Part shown: piece by piece, positions 33,500 through 44,696 of the stretch
Layout of the letters: the number at the start of each line of letters is the position of its first letter
Numbering within the stretch: position 1 is the first letter of the stretch
Source of the DNA: Eudromia elegans
Lineage: Eukaryota > Chordata > Aves > Tinamiformes > Tinamidae
NCBI GenBank assembly: GCA_003342815.1
Contig: PTEX01000024.1
Coordinates: 5,828,786 to 5,892,785, forward strand
Direction: 5' to 3'
DNA: 64,000 nucleotides
Program-made: the position numbers and the translations under genes
The notes under the pieces: model-generated
The model's database searches: none
Seen by the model: only the letters and a program-made list of their open reading frames with translations
What the model was told of the DNA's origin: nothing

Positions 33500-36400
33500 A
33501 AGATAATATGCTAACCTAGACTGCTGAAAAATTATAATTGGAAAGATAAACCTGTTGGAAAAAAGGGAGAGGGAAGAAAAAAGGTGTGTGTGGGAAGCTA
33601 ATTTGGGATGGGTCAGCATGGCACTGGATTGTTCTCTGGCCTGGGGTAAGAATAGAGGGGCTTGGTGTCACAGACCAGGGCACCATGCTGGGTACTGCGT
33701 GGAGCCGGGCGCTTCTCTTGTGACCTCCTGGAAGCAGGTGGGTTATGGACTCCTCTGTTCTGCCGCCCTGTGCTGCCATGCGCTGCCCGTGGTTAGAGGG
33801 GACCCTGTGTTTTTTCCCCTCTGCTTTCCAAGACTTTGTTTCTGTCTGGAGCAGGTGAGGCAGCTATTACAAGGTCAACTGCTTGCTTACAGCTGTACCA
33901 CAGTCTGTTAAATGTCTTCTATAGGTGCCTGTGGTCCATTTGGACAGATAGCTTAGAATATATTTAGTGTCCTAAAACACCACTGTTCCTTTGCTCCCTT
34001 GAGTTACTGCAGCTATCTTTAAGCTTCATCTTGTTTCATATATCTTGGGGTGGGGGGGAAAGGGGGATTTAATGAGCCCCATTCCTGACTTTCCAAGCAT
34101 GAGCATGGATGCACACTGTCATTTGCATGGGGTGTATTTATGGTGCTGTTGTCTCTGGATTGTGGCAATGTTAATATATGTAAGTGCTGTCCCTGCCTCC
34201 CTGCCCACTCAGTTACAAGCTGGGGTTTGGCAGATGAGGATATGTTTGTTTTCGTGATTAAGAAGGTTCTAAGGAAATTTTTGCATGCTTAGTAGGAAAT
34301 AACTTATGAGAGGCACTAGCTTAGAAGGGAAGCCCAGCGGTAGGGATTCTTAATACTTCCCCAATACTTTCCTCTGCTGGGCAGAAAGCAGCTTGTGAAT
34401 GCTAATGAAACCAGCTTTGCCTCATCCCAGTGAAGTAGCCGTGTGTTATTCCCAGGAGGAGATGGAGGCACTGCCTGATTAAGTGACTTGCCTGGATTCC
34501 TGTGGCTGCTGGGATTCCAGCATTTGCACAGGTGCTGGCGTTCATGCTAAATCTGAGGGCCAAACTAGGATAAAGTACAGTGGCCTGACAGAGTTATATA
34601 TTTTTTTTTTCCCTTTGATAACTGCTGTGCTGTGTCCTAGAAACTAAAGTTTTGCTGAAAGTCAAATGTTTCTATTCTTCACAAAGCTAATATTAAAAAT
34701 GTGAACTGCCTGTAAACAATGCCTTGTTCTTGCAGTTAGCTCGAAATAATAAATATTTGAGGAAAGGGACTGCAAAGATTTATTCCATGATGAGTTAATT
34801 CCAAAGTTTGTCATAAAGATTTGAACGATGCTAGTGAGCTACTTTAGCCGCAGTCAACAGACACAAGAAAGGAGGAGGTGGGTAAGTTTATGTGCTAGAA
34901 CAGACTGCACACACAGCATCTCTTCCACGTCGGAGGTAGTGCTTGTTGGGACGTGTGTGTATCCTGATTTCCTTCCACTTTGATTGCTGCCTGGACCGCA
35001 AAGGGGCAGCTGTTCTTTAGAATCATCAATGGTGTCCCATAGTCCGGATCTACCTGGTGGAGACCATCACTTAATTTTTTTTTTTTTTTCCTGAGCCTTA
35101 TGACTTGCCTTCAGAGCTTACATTGTCAGTATCGAAAGTTTCAGATGAGCTTCTTTGAGAGTAGCATTTAAAAGCACTTTGTTCTATTGCGTATCTTGAC
35201 TTATCCTTTTCTGAAGTTGTTTTAGGTCTGTTTTATGTCTAGGTCTTGCAGTTCCTGCTCTAACTCATACCCTCTTTGAACAAAAGGCCATGATGATTTT
35301 AAAGACATTTTAAATGTTTTTCTGTTTGGTCTTCAGATTTTTTTAAGCTTTTCTGGAGGAACTCAGAAAGTTGGAAAGAGTTTGTTATGGAGAGTCCAAG
35401 TCTTTTCTTGACATACTCCAATATTGCAGTCCAATATTTAAGCTGAAATAATGCCAGTGAATCTGGTAGGGCAGCTGTGTAGGTGTGTGGGAATGGGATT
35501 ATACATGGTCTGTTGGTTGTGTGCGTGTCTAGTTCAGGGAAACTGAGATCTTTCCCTGCTTGCAAGAGAGCTGCTCTCTTGGCATCAGAGGTGCAGTGGC
35601 TGCTCCAGCAGTGCCAGTGCTTTTACCAGAAGCTGAGTGTCAGCCTTAGAGCTGATGGTTCTTTACATGCTGTGCTGTAGAGCATGCCTTAAATTAGAGC
35701 CTGTGCAAACAGGCTAATAAACAGTTTAATTTAGTGATTGGGAAGTGCTGCCAATTCCTAGGACCCTTCCAGGATCTAATTCTTTAAGTGCCCTGTGTCA
35801 GGGAAGTGACTACTAACCCTCGGTTCCCTGGCTGTGCTGCAGGATGGTGCTAATAGCCTTTCATGCCTTTGGAGAGGATGGAGGTGATAGCTGAGGCGGA
35901 GGTTGGGTGGCAGTGCAGGCGTCTGGGATGCACTAAGCCCAGGGGAAGCATTGAATGCAGGAAAGAGAAGTGCCAGCACATGGGCAGGCAGCAGAAAGCA
36001 GCGTGTGCAGTGCAGGAGGGGCAGCTGTGGGACACAGAGGGACAAGACAGGCTGCAAAACTGGCGTCCAGTCCAGGTGGTTTAGGCTTTGGGGATGTACA
36101 ACCCCCGCTAGAATGTCCTCCCAGGGATATCTAAGCAGCAAGCTGTGTTTATGTGGCAGGTATTGTGGTGGAGGCTGTTTTGGGTAGAGACTAGGGGCAA
36201 CAAAATTCCTTAGCAGTATTTGCGAAAACTGCCTTTTTTTTGGTTGGTTTGTTTGTTTGTTTTTTGTTTGTGTGTTTTTTTTTTTTTTTTTGGTGGGTGG
36301 TGGATGGGAGTCAGAGAGCACTTTGCTGCGTTAACAGCCTCACCCCCCTGACAGAATCAGTTAAAATGGAAAGTTACTGCAGCATGAAGATTGGAGCAGG

Positions 36401-37368
36401 GTCTCCTTGACAGAGTGCAGCCAGTTCAAATCAACCTTGATTAATCCATCATCTCTGATTGAAAATTGGTGGTATAAATTTGCCAAGGTCACTGGGTACA
36501 GGACAAGGCTGGTGATTATTCCTTGAAGGGCCTCCATTTGCACCGAGCCCTATGAATGATGCTTAAGAAACAAAGGGAGTCAGAGGTACATAACAAAGCT
36601 TATTTCCCTCTATTCTGCATTTACTTGGGCTTAGTTCCCTGGGAAAGCTCATGCAGGGCAAGGTATTGTTGGGGCTCTCAAGTTCACTGTTAAGATCCTT
36701 AGAATTTGGGAGACTATTGGTCAGAAATTATTTTTGCTGTTGTTGCTGTTGAAGTGCCACAGGTGTCTTCAGTTCTGCTGCTTGGCTCTGGCAGTGGCAA
36801 GTCACAGCTGTGCCAGCCAGGCAGCCCCCCCGCTGGAGCTGCTGCTCTTGTTGCAGCTTCTGAGCTGCTGGGTACTGTTAGAGCCTGCATAGTCCCCCCA
36901 CAAAAGTGGGCCTAGAAAAGTTCTCTCTCTCCTGTTTGTGAATATCTTCCCGCCTTCTAGGTGAGCACTCTGTCTGCTAGACTGCATATTCTCCAGAAAG
37001 GGGGGAGCAGGGGATAATTAGGAGAGGAAAGAGTAAGTTTGATGCCTTTGCCTGGGTGCTTGGAAAGGGAGAAACTAGAATTTCAGGCTGCTCAGTAATA
37101 TAAACTGGCAACATATCTAGAGCCTGTGATCCTGGTGTCTTCCTCTGCTAGTACACCCTGAGTACTGCACCTTGTGGTCAGTGAATGTCTAATTAATCAA
37201 TGTAGGGCAGCTTGTGTGGATGCAGGTATTAGCCCCCTTCCTTTGTCCTAAGTAGCCTGGTGTCCACAGGATCGTCCTTGGAGGAGCATATTTGGGTTGC
37301 TGTAGACAGGGAGAGATCTGAACCCCTGACTTTGTGCCAGAATACTTGAGCATGGGGTAGGATGGGGT
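33500..37368. other. Noncoding stretch, part 2
   Basis: No exon was recognised in about 3.9 kb. It contains T-rich runs (for example about 34600 and 35070) and the GTTT/T-rich tract at 36233-36291. The 181-codon open frame on the - strand at 35776-36321 starts in that low-complexity tract and resembles no known protein. Confidence 0.5.
36233..36291 (+). repeat. T-rich / GTTT simple repeat
   Basis: Runs of T are mixed with TTTG units and followed by a GGTGGGTGGTGG tract. It is plain low-complexity sequence. Confidence 0.8.
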
Positions 37369-37449
37369 TTCCTTATAGCAAAGCTTAAAGACACGAGATG
37401 CCTGAGGAATCTTTAACTGCTATTTGCTGATAAGGTCAATGACTCTTGG
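37369..37449 (+). repeat. Local diverged repeat, copy A
   Basis: This shares an ordered series of matches with 38499-38575: TTCCTTATAGCAAAGC, TTAAAGACA, CTGCTATTTGCTGATAAGG and GTCAATGACT. The two copies lie in the same orientation about 1.13 kb apart. The origin is unknown: either a small old duplication or two copies of an unnamed dispersed repeat. Confidence 0.65.
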
Positions 37450-37561
37450 GTTTTAGCAGAAAACATGCTGCAGGTAGCAAGCATATGAAAAGGGAGGAAA
37501 AATAGTGATTAGGAAAGGGACACTTTGAAGCCGTTAGCGCTAAGGAGTTCCCTGCCCTCTT

Positions 37562-37579
37562 AAAAAAAAAAAAAAAAAA
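37562..37579 (+). repeat. Poly(A) tract (18 A)
   Basis: An uninterrupted A run with no retroposed gene recognised before it. Confidence 0.75.
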
Positions 37580-38498
37580 GCCCAGGAGGTTTTTCAAGGA
37601 GTGTGTGTAGATGAATCTCTGCAGCTGGGAGGAAAAGCACTTCAGAGGAATAGGCTTTCTGTGCTGTCAGCATTTCCCATTGACAACTCGAAGAGGTTCC
37701 TCTTCTGTTCCTGAGAATTCCCATTAATTACCACCAGAATCACATGGGTAACTGTAGGAAGCGTTGAAGTTCAAAAATGAACTAATGAACTGCAGAGGGG
37801 GGGAAAAAACATGGGAGGGAAAGGGGTGTTTCTTTTTCTTTTGGGCTTCATACTGTGTTGTGCCTTACAACAGTTGGATTGTGGTTCAGCTCAACTCACT
37901 TGCTCAGTGAGTGGGTCCCTGGTTGCCCTTCTGCAGTCGCAGTGCTGCACAGGCCACAGGGAGTCTGGGGGTGTCCTAGGTGCCACAAAGCCCTTCACGA
38001 GGCAAAAGCACTGAAATGGGGGAGCTGCAAAGCTCTGCTAAGACATCTGGTGACTGCAACTTTCATTTATTTCAGTTTGGTGTGCTGAGTATTATGCTAA
38101 AAGAATTAAGGGTTTTAATGGGAGGAATCCTCCTTTTCTTGGTAGCGCTTAGACCTTTAGAATTTCCAAAAACCATGCTACTTGGTGTCAAAAGTACTTC
38201 ATGGTCAGTGTGCTTCATAGAAATTTATCTTTGCAGAGGAATAGTCCATTATATGCAAAAAGCTTCCTGAATAATTTTCAAGTGCTGATTTGCTTTAATA
38301 GAACTGTTAATATCACTTAAAAGAAAATGCCAAGTAACTAGAAAAATTTCTAGAAAAACTAGAAAAAACTAATTGCAGGCTCCCTAATGATGTTTTCTTA
38401 AAGCTGTTTGTATGTATAGCACTGCTGTGTCCTCTATGAGCACAGAGGTACTTGCGTATTTATTTTGAAAGCATGTGTAACATTAATAAGTTGCAGGC

Positions 38499-38575
38499 TT
38501 CCTTAAAGCAAAGCTTTAAGACAGCCAGATCTCAAACCTATAATTGCTATTTGCTGGCAGGGTCAACAACTTTCA
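38499..38575 (+). repeat. Local diverged repeat, copy B
   Basis: This is the second copy of the element at 37369-37449, with matching blocks TTCCTTAAAGCAAAGC, TTTAAGACA, TTGCTATTTGCTGGCAGG and GTCAACAACT. Several substitutions and a small length difference show the pair is old. Confidence 0.65.
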
Positions 38576-39066
38576 GCTCTCAGCTGAATACTGAATGGTT
38601 GCAAAAACTGTCCTAACCAAATAGACCTGCAGATATTTCACTCCTTACCTCTGTTCCACCCACAAATCATAAATAGCTAAGGGAGGAAAACATCTACTGC
38701 AGAACAAAGAGTCCTAAGTGATAGACATCAGTAACTCCGCCAGTTGTAACTTATTTATTCTTTCATTACTCATTGCACTGTGGCTAAAAGGAGGGTTTTT
38801 ACATTTTATTCTTTTTTACTAATAGCATAAGGAGAACTTCCTTTTTTAATTCCTGCAGATTCAGTGCATCAATAGGCAGCAGTTTATCACAGCAGAATGA
38901 ACTAGTATAGGCAAAGAATGGCAGGCAGAAAATTAGTCTCCTTGTGGAAAGCATGTACAAACAATCTCCAGAGCTTTCAAGATGTGGAGAGAAATATCTA
39001 AAAACTGATGTTGGATAGGTAAAGGCCATTAGGAGCTGTATTGTGTAGGACATGTTTTTTCTCCTT

Positions 39067-39079
39067 TATATATATATAT
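39067..39079 (+). repeat. Short TA microsatellite
   Basis: TATATATATATAT-type sequence in an AT-rich context, too short to be notable. Confidence 0.7.
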
Positions 39080-42000
39080 GGTTTTTGATATAAGGATTGA
39101 ATCCAATCAAGAGAACAGCATAATTCTGCCTGGAAGTGGCTACTGAGCTGAGAGGGGGACTCTGAGCTTGGGAAGCCACAGCAACTGCAGTCAGAGAAAG
39201 CCAGAGGGTTCGAGGAAGTTTTTGTGCATTCCTTGCAGCTTTGCACTGGGGAAAGAGCCCTAACTTTGTTTCTTTTGTGCTATTCTGAGCCCCCCATCAC
39301 CCTCGTGGCTGTTCTCAGCGGTCAGGTCCCAAGTTACAGCTGTGCTGGGTCAGAGCTGGTCTGGAGCAGCTGATTCCTTGGAAGTGGAAGAGGTTGCAGA
39401 GCGTCTTAGCAATCCCTGGCAGGGCAGGTTGGATGTTCATCTCTATTACATAGTGGGAAGCTTATTTGCAGGTAGTATAGTGTGAAAGAAAGGGTGGTTT
39501 TTGCAGATCAAGGGACTCAAATCCATAGCCTTGTCTCCCCGTCTGTATGACCATGTATTTCTTGCTAGGGTTTAGAAGTGACAGCTCTCATAGCCTTCCA
39601 GCTTTCTAACTGCTCCCAGGAAATTGACTTCCTAATTAACAAAGAAAACTTTACAGGCTGAAACAGAAACTTTTCTTTGAACCTTTTTGTTTTTACCGAG
39701 ACCTCTTTGGATGTCCAAGAATTACCAAGTGATAGCACCTTTCATGCGCAGGTGATACATACATAGGTCCCCTGTGATCTTACCTACTATGCTCGAGATT
39801 GACACCGTGCTTGGAAAGCAGGCGACCTTGGGTGCTGCTGCTCAGCTACTCTGCTGACCACATGTCCAGGCCTCTCTTTCAGGATTACTGATGCCCTAGC
39901 AATTTTCTCCCTGTTGAAGTTTTTAAACTCATAGTGGTTTTAACAGGGATGTGACATTGCAAGGGGCTTTGTGGTTTTGTTTTCGGTTCCAGACGGCCTC
40001 TCTGTGTTCTGTATAGTTTCTATTCCCATATTTTTTCGTGTGCTTCACAAGAAATGTTGTATAATATGGAACCTAGTGTAAATCTCTGTAGATGCACACT
40101 TCTAACTGCCTTTCTTGTTCAAAATCATGCTATCCGGCATTGCTTTCTACTTACGATTTCCAGTTAGCTTTCAAACCTTTCAATGATGCTGCTGCCCAAA
40201 CTGATCTGGTTCAAATGCATTAGTTATTTCTATCGGGCGCTGCAGTGGATGTGGCTAAGGTCTGAATGCTACTTCTCCTATGTTTCCTTCAGCTAACATT
40301 GTCTGTAATTCAAACAAACAAAGCAATCTATCTTGCTCAGCACTGTTTGTTTCATTGGCTGTAGTGTCACTCTAAGCAAGGAGCAGAATATAGAATGCTC
40401 ATCCTGGACTGGATCTGCAGTTCTTCAGTGACAGGTTCTGGGATTGCTGTCGTTTCTGCCTAGATGTTGCCTAGGCACTACCGTATGTGTGATGAAAGCA
40501 GAAAAGGCACAGAGCTGACGGAGCTGCAGCACTCCTGGGCCTTGTCGGGACCAAAAGCAGCATGTTGGGTCGGTTCCAAGTCCGCACGAAGATGCTAAGG
40601 CAGTGATGATGCTGACTCAGCCTGCCCTCTCCATCTTTCTTATATTGCACGTAAGAGTATAGCTCCTTATGCCCATTTCTCTGAGCATTTAATGTACAGG
40701 TCCTGATCTGTGGCTCGATGTCTAGGTGTTGTGGCAATTTTCTATTAAAGCAGCCTGCCTAGACAACTGAGAGGTTGCTCAGAGATGTCTAGAAGAGATG
40801 CAGATCTTCAGAGCTAACGAGCTATTGGGCTGAAACCTAGCGATGTCACAGACTGAAGTGAATAACACTTGGGGGCAGCAACTTGCCCAACCTCATCAGG
40901 GCCTTTTTTCTCCTGGGTGGCAGGAGGATATCGTGAGGATAGCGGGCCCTGGCAAACAGGGCTCTTGAGCTCCCTGCAGTGCCATAGTGAACTGCCCTTG
41001 GACCTGCGTGGCAGCCACTTGGCTGTTGCTACCCTTACCTGCCCAGCCAGCTTGGGAGGAAACCACAGCTCCAAGTGCTCCCTGGATCTGCTGTGTATCC
41101 CTCAGTCCTGGTAGGCCATCACGCAGGAGGCACGAAAAGAATGGGCTCCCCAGGAGGATAGCTCTGCAGCTGGCCACCAAACGCTCAAGATGAGGAAGAG
41201 CCACTTGCATGGAGCATTGAGGGGGGGGAAGAGCTTCCAAGGGCCAGGTTGGGCCGAGCCATCTCCTGCATGCAGCCTAGCCTGCGAGTTCTGCCCGGTG
41301 CTTTCCTGCTGAGCTGCTGCACTGGCCCCTGCACTCAAACTCGCCTGTGAGCACTGACGGTCACAGGTGTTGGAAGTGCAGCCTTGTGGAGAGATGGAGC
41401 TCTGTGCACATGTCTGAAATGATCCCTGCCAGGACCCAAGGGAAATCACTGTCAACAGCATTATACCTGACTTGGGCAATGATGGTGCCACCAAGCAGGT
41501 GCACTAGGCACTTCTCCTGTTCCCCCTTGCCTGGCACCAGGATTCCTTGCATGCTGTGTAACAACTTGCCTGCTTGTAGCCTGTTTTGCTGCAGGAGAAC
41601 CTACCTGACTGCAGCCGAGGGCCGTATTGATTGCGCATGTTGTGCTGTTGCTGGGTCCTGTAGGGATACAGATCCTTACAGCTGTGCCGAGACCTGATTC
41701 TCCCCCTGCATCTCTGAACTGATTAAAACAATCTAATATGCTGAGTTCTCTGGCAAATCGGGAAATACCATGGAAAACAAATGAGATTTATAGCAATATT
41801 GATAGGCAGGTGTGGGAGGAAATATGCAGACAAGTGTAATAAAAGTAGTATTATATATATTTTTTTCTTCTTCATGGAATAGCTGTGTAAAATATTGTCC
41901 TTGGGACAGCAAAGTTAACTTGATGCTGAAATAATGCACTCGGCCTCCGGCTGTCAGTGGTAGATCAAAGCCTCCATAAATTTTTCATTCCCCCAGGCAT

Positions 42001-42586
42001 TATTTTACAGCTATTGTCCCCCATACCAAAATCTATTCACAGCATGTATTTATAGCTGGAGTGATCTTTGAGATTCTTCCCAATATATAAAAATAAGGAA
42101 GCTGCCACAAAATAGCTTTTGGTTTCCTCTGAGATTTGCAAAATAGATGTTAAAACGAAATGATTTAATACAGCAATTCTATTAAAAATGTGTTATTGCT
42201 ATTTGTAGCTTTTGCAGTTTTTTTTCTAGAACTATCTTGAACTTTCCAGAATGAAGTATGAGGTTTTGAATCTGCAGTTTGTTTTATTGCTTATTTTAGG
42301 CTTTGTACCAACAAATGTGCTAGACCAATTTTATACCAAATAAGTGTACCAGATTTGTTCTACCAGAGCTTCTGAGTGTTTTTTGATATTAAGCTCCCCC
42401 CACCCCAGGACAGAAGGAGGATAAGGACTATCTAGCTAAAGATGTTTGAGTTCTTAAATAGGCAGAACAACTTTCAGGTGGTCTGAGGAGGTTGTGTGTG
42501 GCTACCACTGCATTAACAGCGAGTGACCTACTTAAGCCTGGCCAACAGCTCCGGTAAATGCTCAGGAAATTAGGTAAATGCTTGGG

Positions 42587-42611
42587 CTTGTTTGCCCAAG
42601 GGGCAAACAAG
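42587..42611. repeat. Perfect 11-bp inverted repeat with a 3-base loop
   Basis: CTTGTTTGCCC at 42587-42597 and its exact complement GGGCAAACAAG at 42601-42611 flank the loop AAG. Each arm contains the forkhead-type core TGTTTGC/GCAAACA, so it may be a paired forkhead binding site or an RNA hairpin. Two copies of GGTAAATGCT lie just before it (42553 and 42572). Confidence 0.85.
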
Positions 42612-44650
42612 ACTTCACAGCAGCCTGAAAGCTGGCATGGAGTAAGAATTTCAACGTAGCTTTCCATATTCCAGCTGGCGCTCTGCTCTTGGAGAGGCCA
42701 GGCTGCCCAGCCCTGCTGTGCTCATTGTGGTCAGAGTTTCCAGATGGAGCCAGACCCCAGTTACCCTCTGCTTCCTTTTAAATGTTAAGTGTGAGTTGGA
42801 TTCTGTTTCATTGGCAAGTTTGCCAAAATGAAGAGAGAATTAAGTGTGCGTGTGTTAGTGAAGATAAATAGGTCAAGTCGTGCAATCATCAAATAAGTCG
42901 ATTCAATGAAAAGTTTGTGAATCTCTGGAAGAAATAGGATACTATGCAAGGCTATCAGCAGGAGGAGAGACCTCTAGGGTAAATTCCTGAAGTGACAGAA
43001 GGAGAATGAGCTGAATGAGTTATCCATGTAAGGAACAGGATAGGCAGTGAATGAGAGATGCTAGTGAAGATGGATGTTGCTGTGGGAAGCTTACGGTTTC
43101 AGTATTGCTTTCTGGGTGCATGTGCTAGTCTGTATGCACATATGAATTATTTCACATGGCTGCAGCGCTCAAGTCAGAGAGGAAGCACCTCCCTTCTGGT
43201 GCTGTTGAACAGTTTCCTTGGCGCACAAGACCTACAAGGATGGTGTTAGTCCTGCCTAGGGAGGCGCCTGGAGAGGGGCTGAAGGCAGCGCTGGCTGCAA
43301 ACAGCCCTGCACAGGTGTCAGGAACAGCTGCCTCTTGCCAGGCTGCTACAAGGAGGTTCTGTACCATGTGTGGCCTTGTTTGGGGTACCTCCTTTGTCCC
43401 TCCTCTCCAACTGTTGGAGATAAAAGATGTAGGCAAGTATAGCTTCTGTCTGCAGTGGCGCAAAAAGTGCGGGTCGTGCAGAGGATAATGTTGGTGCCGC
43501 AGGCACTGCTTTGTGTGCTTACTTAGGGAGAGAGAATCCCTCTTCTCTCTAACAAGCAAGAACTTCACTGCTGCATTATGTCATCAAGAAACCATATCAT
43601 AAATTGCTATTTCTGCCATTATCATTATTCATGGCTTTTTTCCCTACCTTCTGTTTTTATTATTCTTTACTTCTGCTAATAGCTTCTTTAGAGAAGGTTT
43701 TAAAAATGGATTGTCCATGATGATCTTCAGTGGCAGATATAAATAAAGGCAAAGTGCTCTGTGTTATTTTGTTGAAAGCTTCTTGTAGAGCTGTGTAATC
43801 AGGGCAATTATAACTTCGCCTGTAGTTTGTCTTGGGGGTTTGCTGTGCATACCAATTAAATCAGTCAAGAATTAAACATAATTGCTTGGCCTCCTGGTGC
43901 ATCTGGAAACTTTCTCAGTACAGCATTTTCTAACACTGGCTCCCCTGAATCCTGTTATTAATACTACAGCATTAAAAAAGTCATTTCAAATGCATTGTTT
44001 CTTTCAGATTTTTCCTATGTCTTCCTCTTCAGTGTATTTGCCCAGATTGCAGTCAATAGTGAGTGATGTACAGAGAAAAGCAGCAGTTCTGGGCTTTTCT
44101 TCAGATTAAAGGAGGCAAGTGGGCAGGAAGAGCTGGCAGTAGCTGCGGGCTGGGGGTGGCAGAGGAGGTTGCATTGCCTGGAGCACTTGCAGAGTTTGCG
44201 TCCTCTAAGAGGAGTGCTGCTTCTGGGCTGAGCTGGCCACCTGGGTGGGGAGAAATAGCAGCTCGTTGCCTGCTCTTCCTGTGCGTGTTCGTTGTCTCCA
44301 CTTTGTGCGGCGGTTCGTACTGCTGTGGGTACTGACGTGCTGCTGTTCACCAGCCATGCTTCTTCCTCATGTACGCGAGCATGGTTTTCTTGCAGACCTT
44401 TCCTTTGTCTTTTTTGCCCCCTTCTTTTCTTTCTGACCACCCTCGAGTTTATTTTATGTGTTCTCTAGGGAGCGCAATCTGTGTCATGCTCTGCAGAGTG
44501 ATGACTGTGAAGTCACATCTGTAACACTATACAGTATAGAAGGGATACTTAAGGCTTTTGATGATTATAAAATCAGAAAAGTGAGAGCAATGAAAGAATC
44601 CAGTGCTGCCCCCTTGAAGGGTTGATGTCGTCTGTGAAGAGAAATTGAAT

Positions 44651-44696
44651 GCCTGAGTGAAAAAAAACCCTGTGCCTGAGTGAAAAAAGACCCTGT
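44651..44696 (+). repeat. 23-bp tandem duplication, two copies
   Basis: The unit starting GCCTGAGTGAAAAAA and ending CCCTGT occurs at 44651-44673 and 44674-44696, head to tail, with one mismatch. Such near identity suggests a recent slippage event. Confidence 0.85.

Noticed and set aside
35776-36321. 181-codon open frame on the - strand
   Set aside because: Its N-terminal part is translated from a T/GTTT simple repeat (Lys/Asn/Gln-rich). The rest is Leu/Pro/His-rich and matches no family I know.
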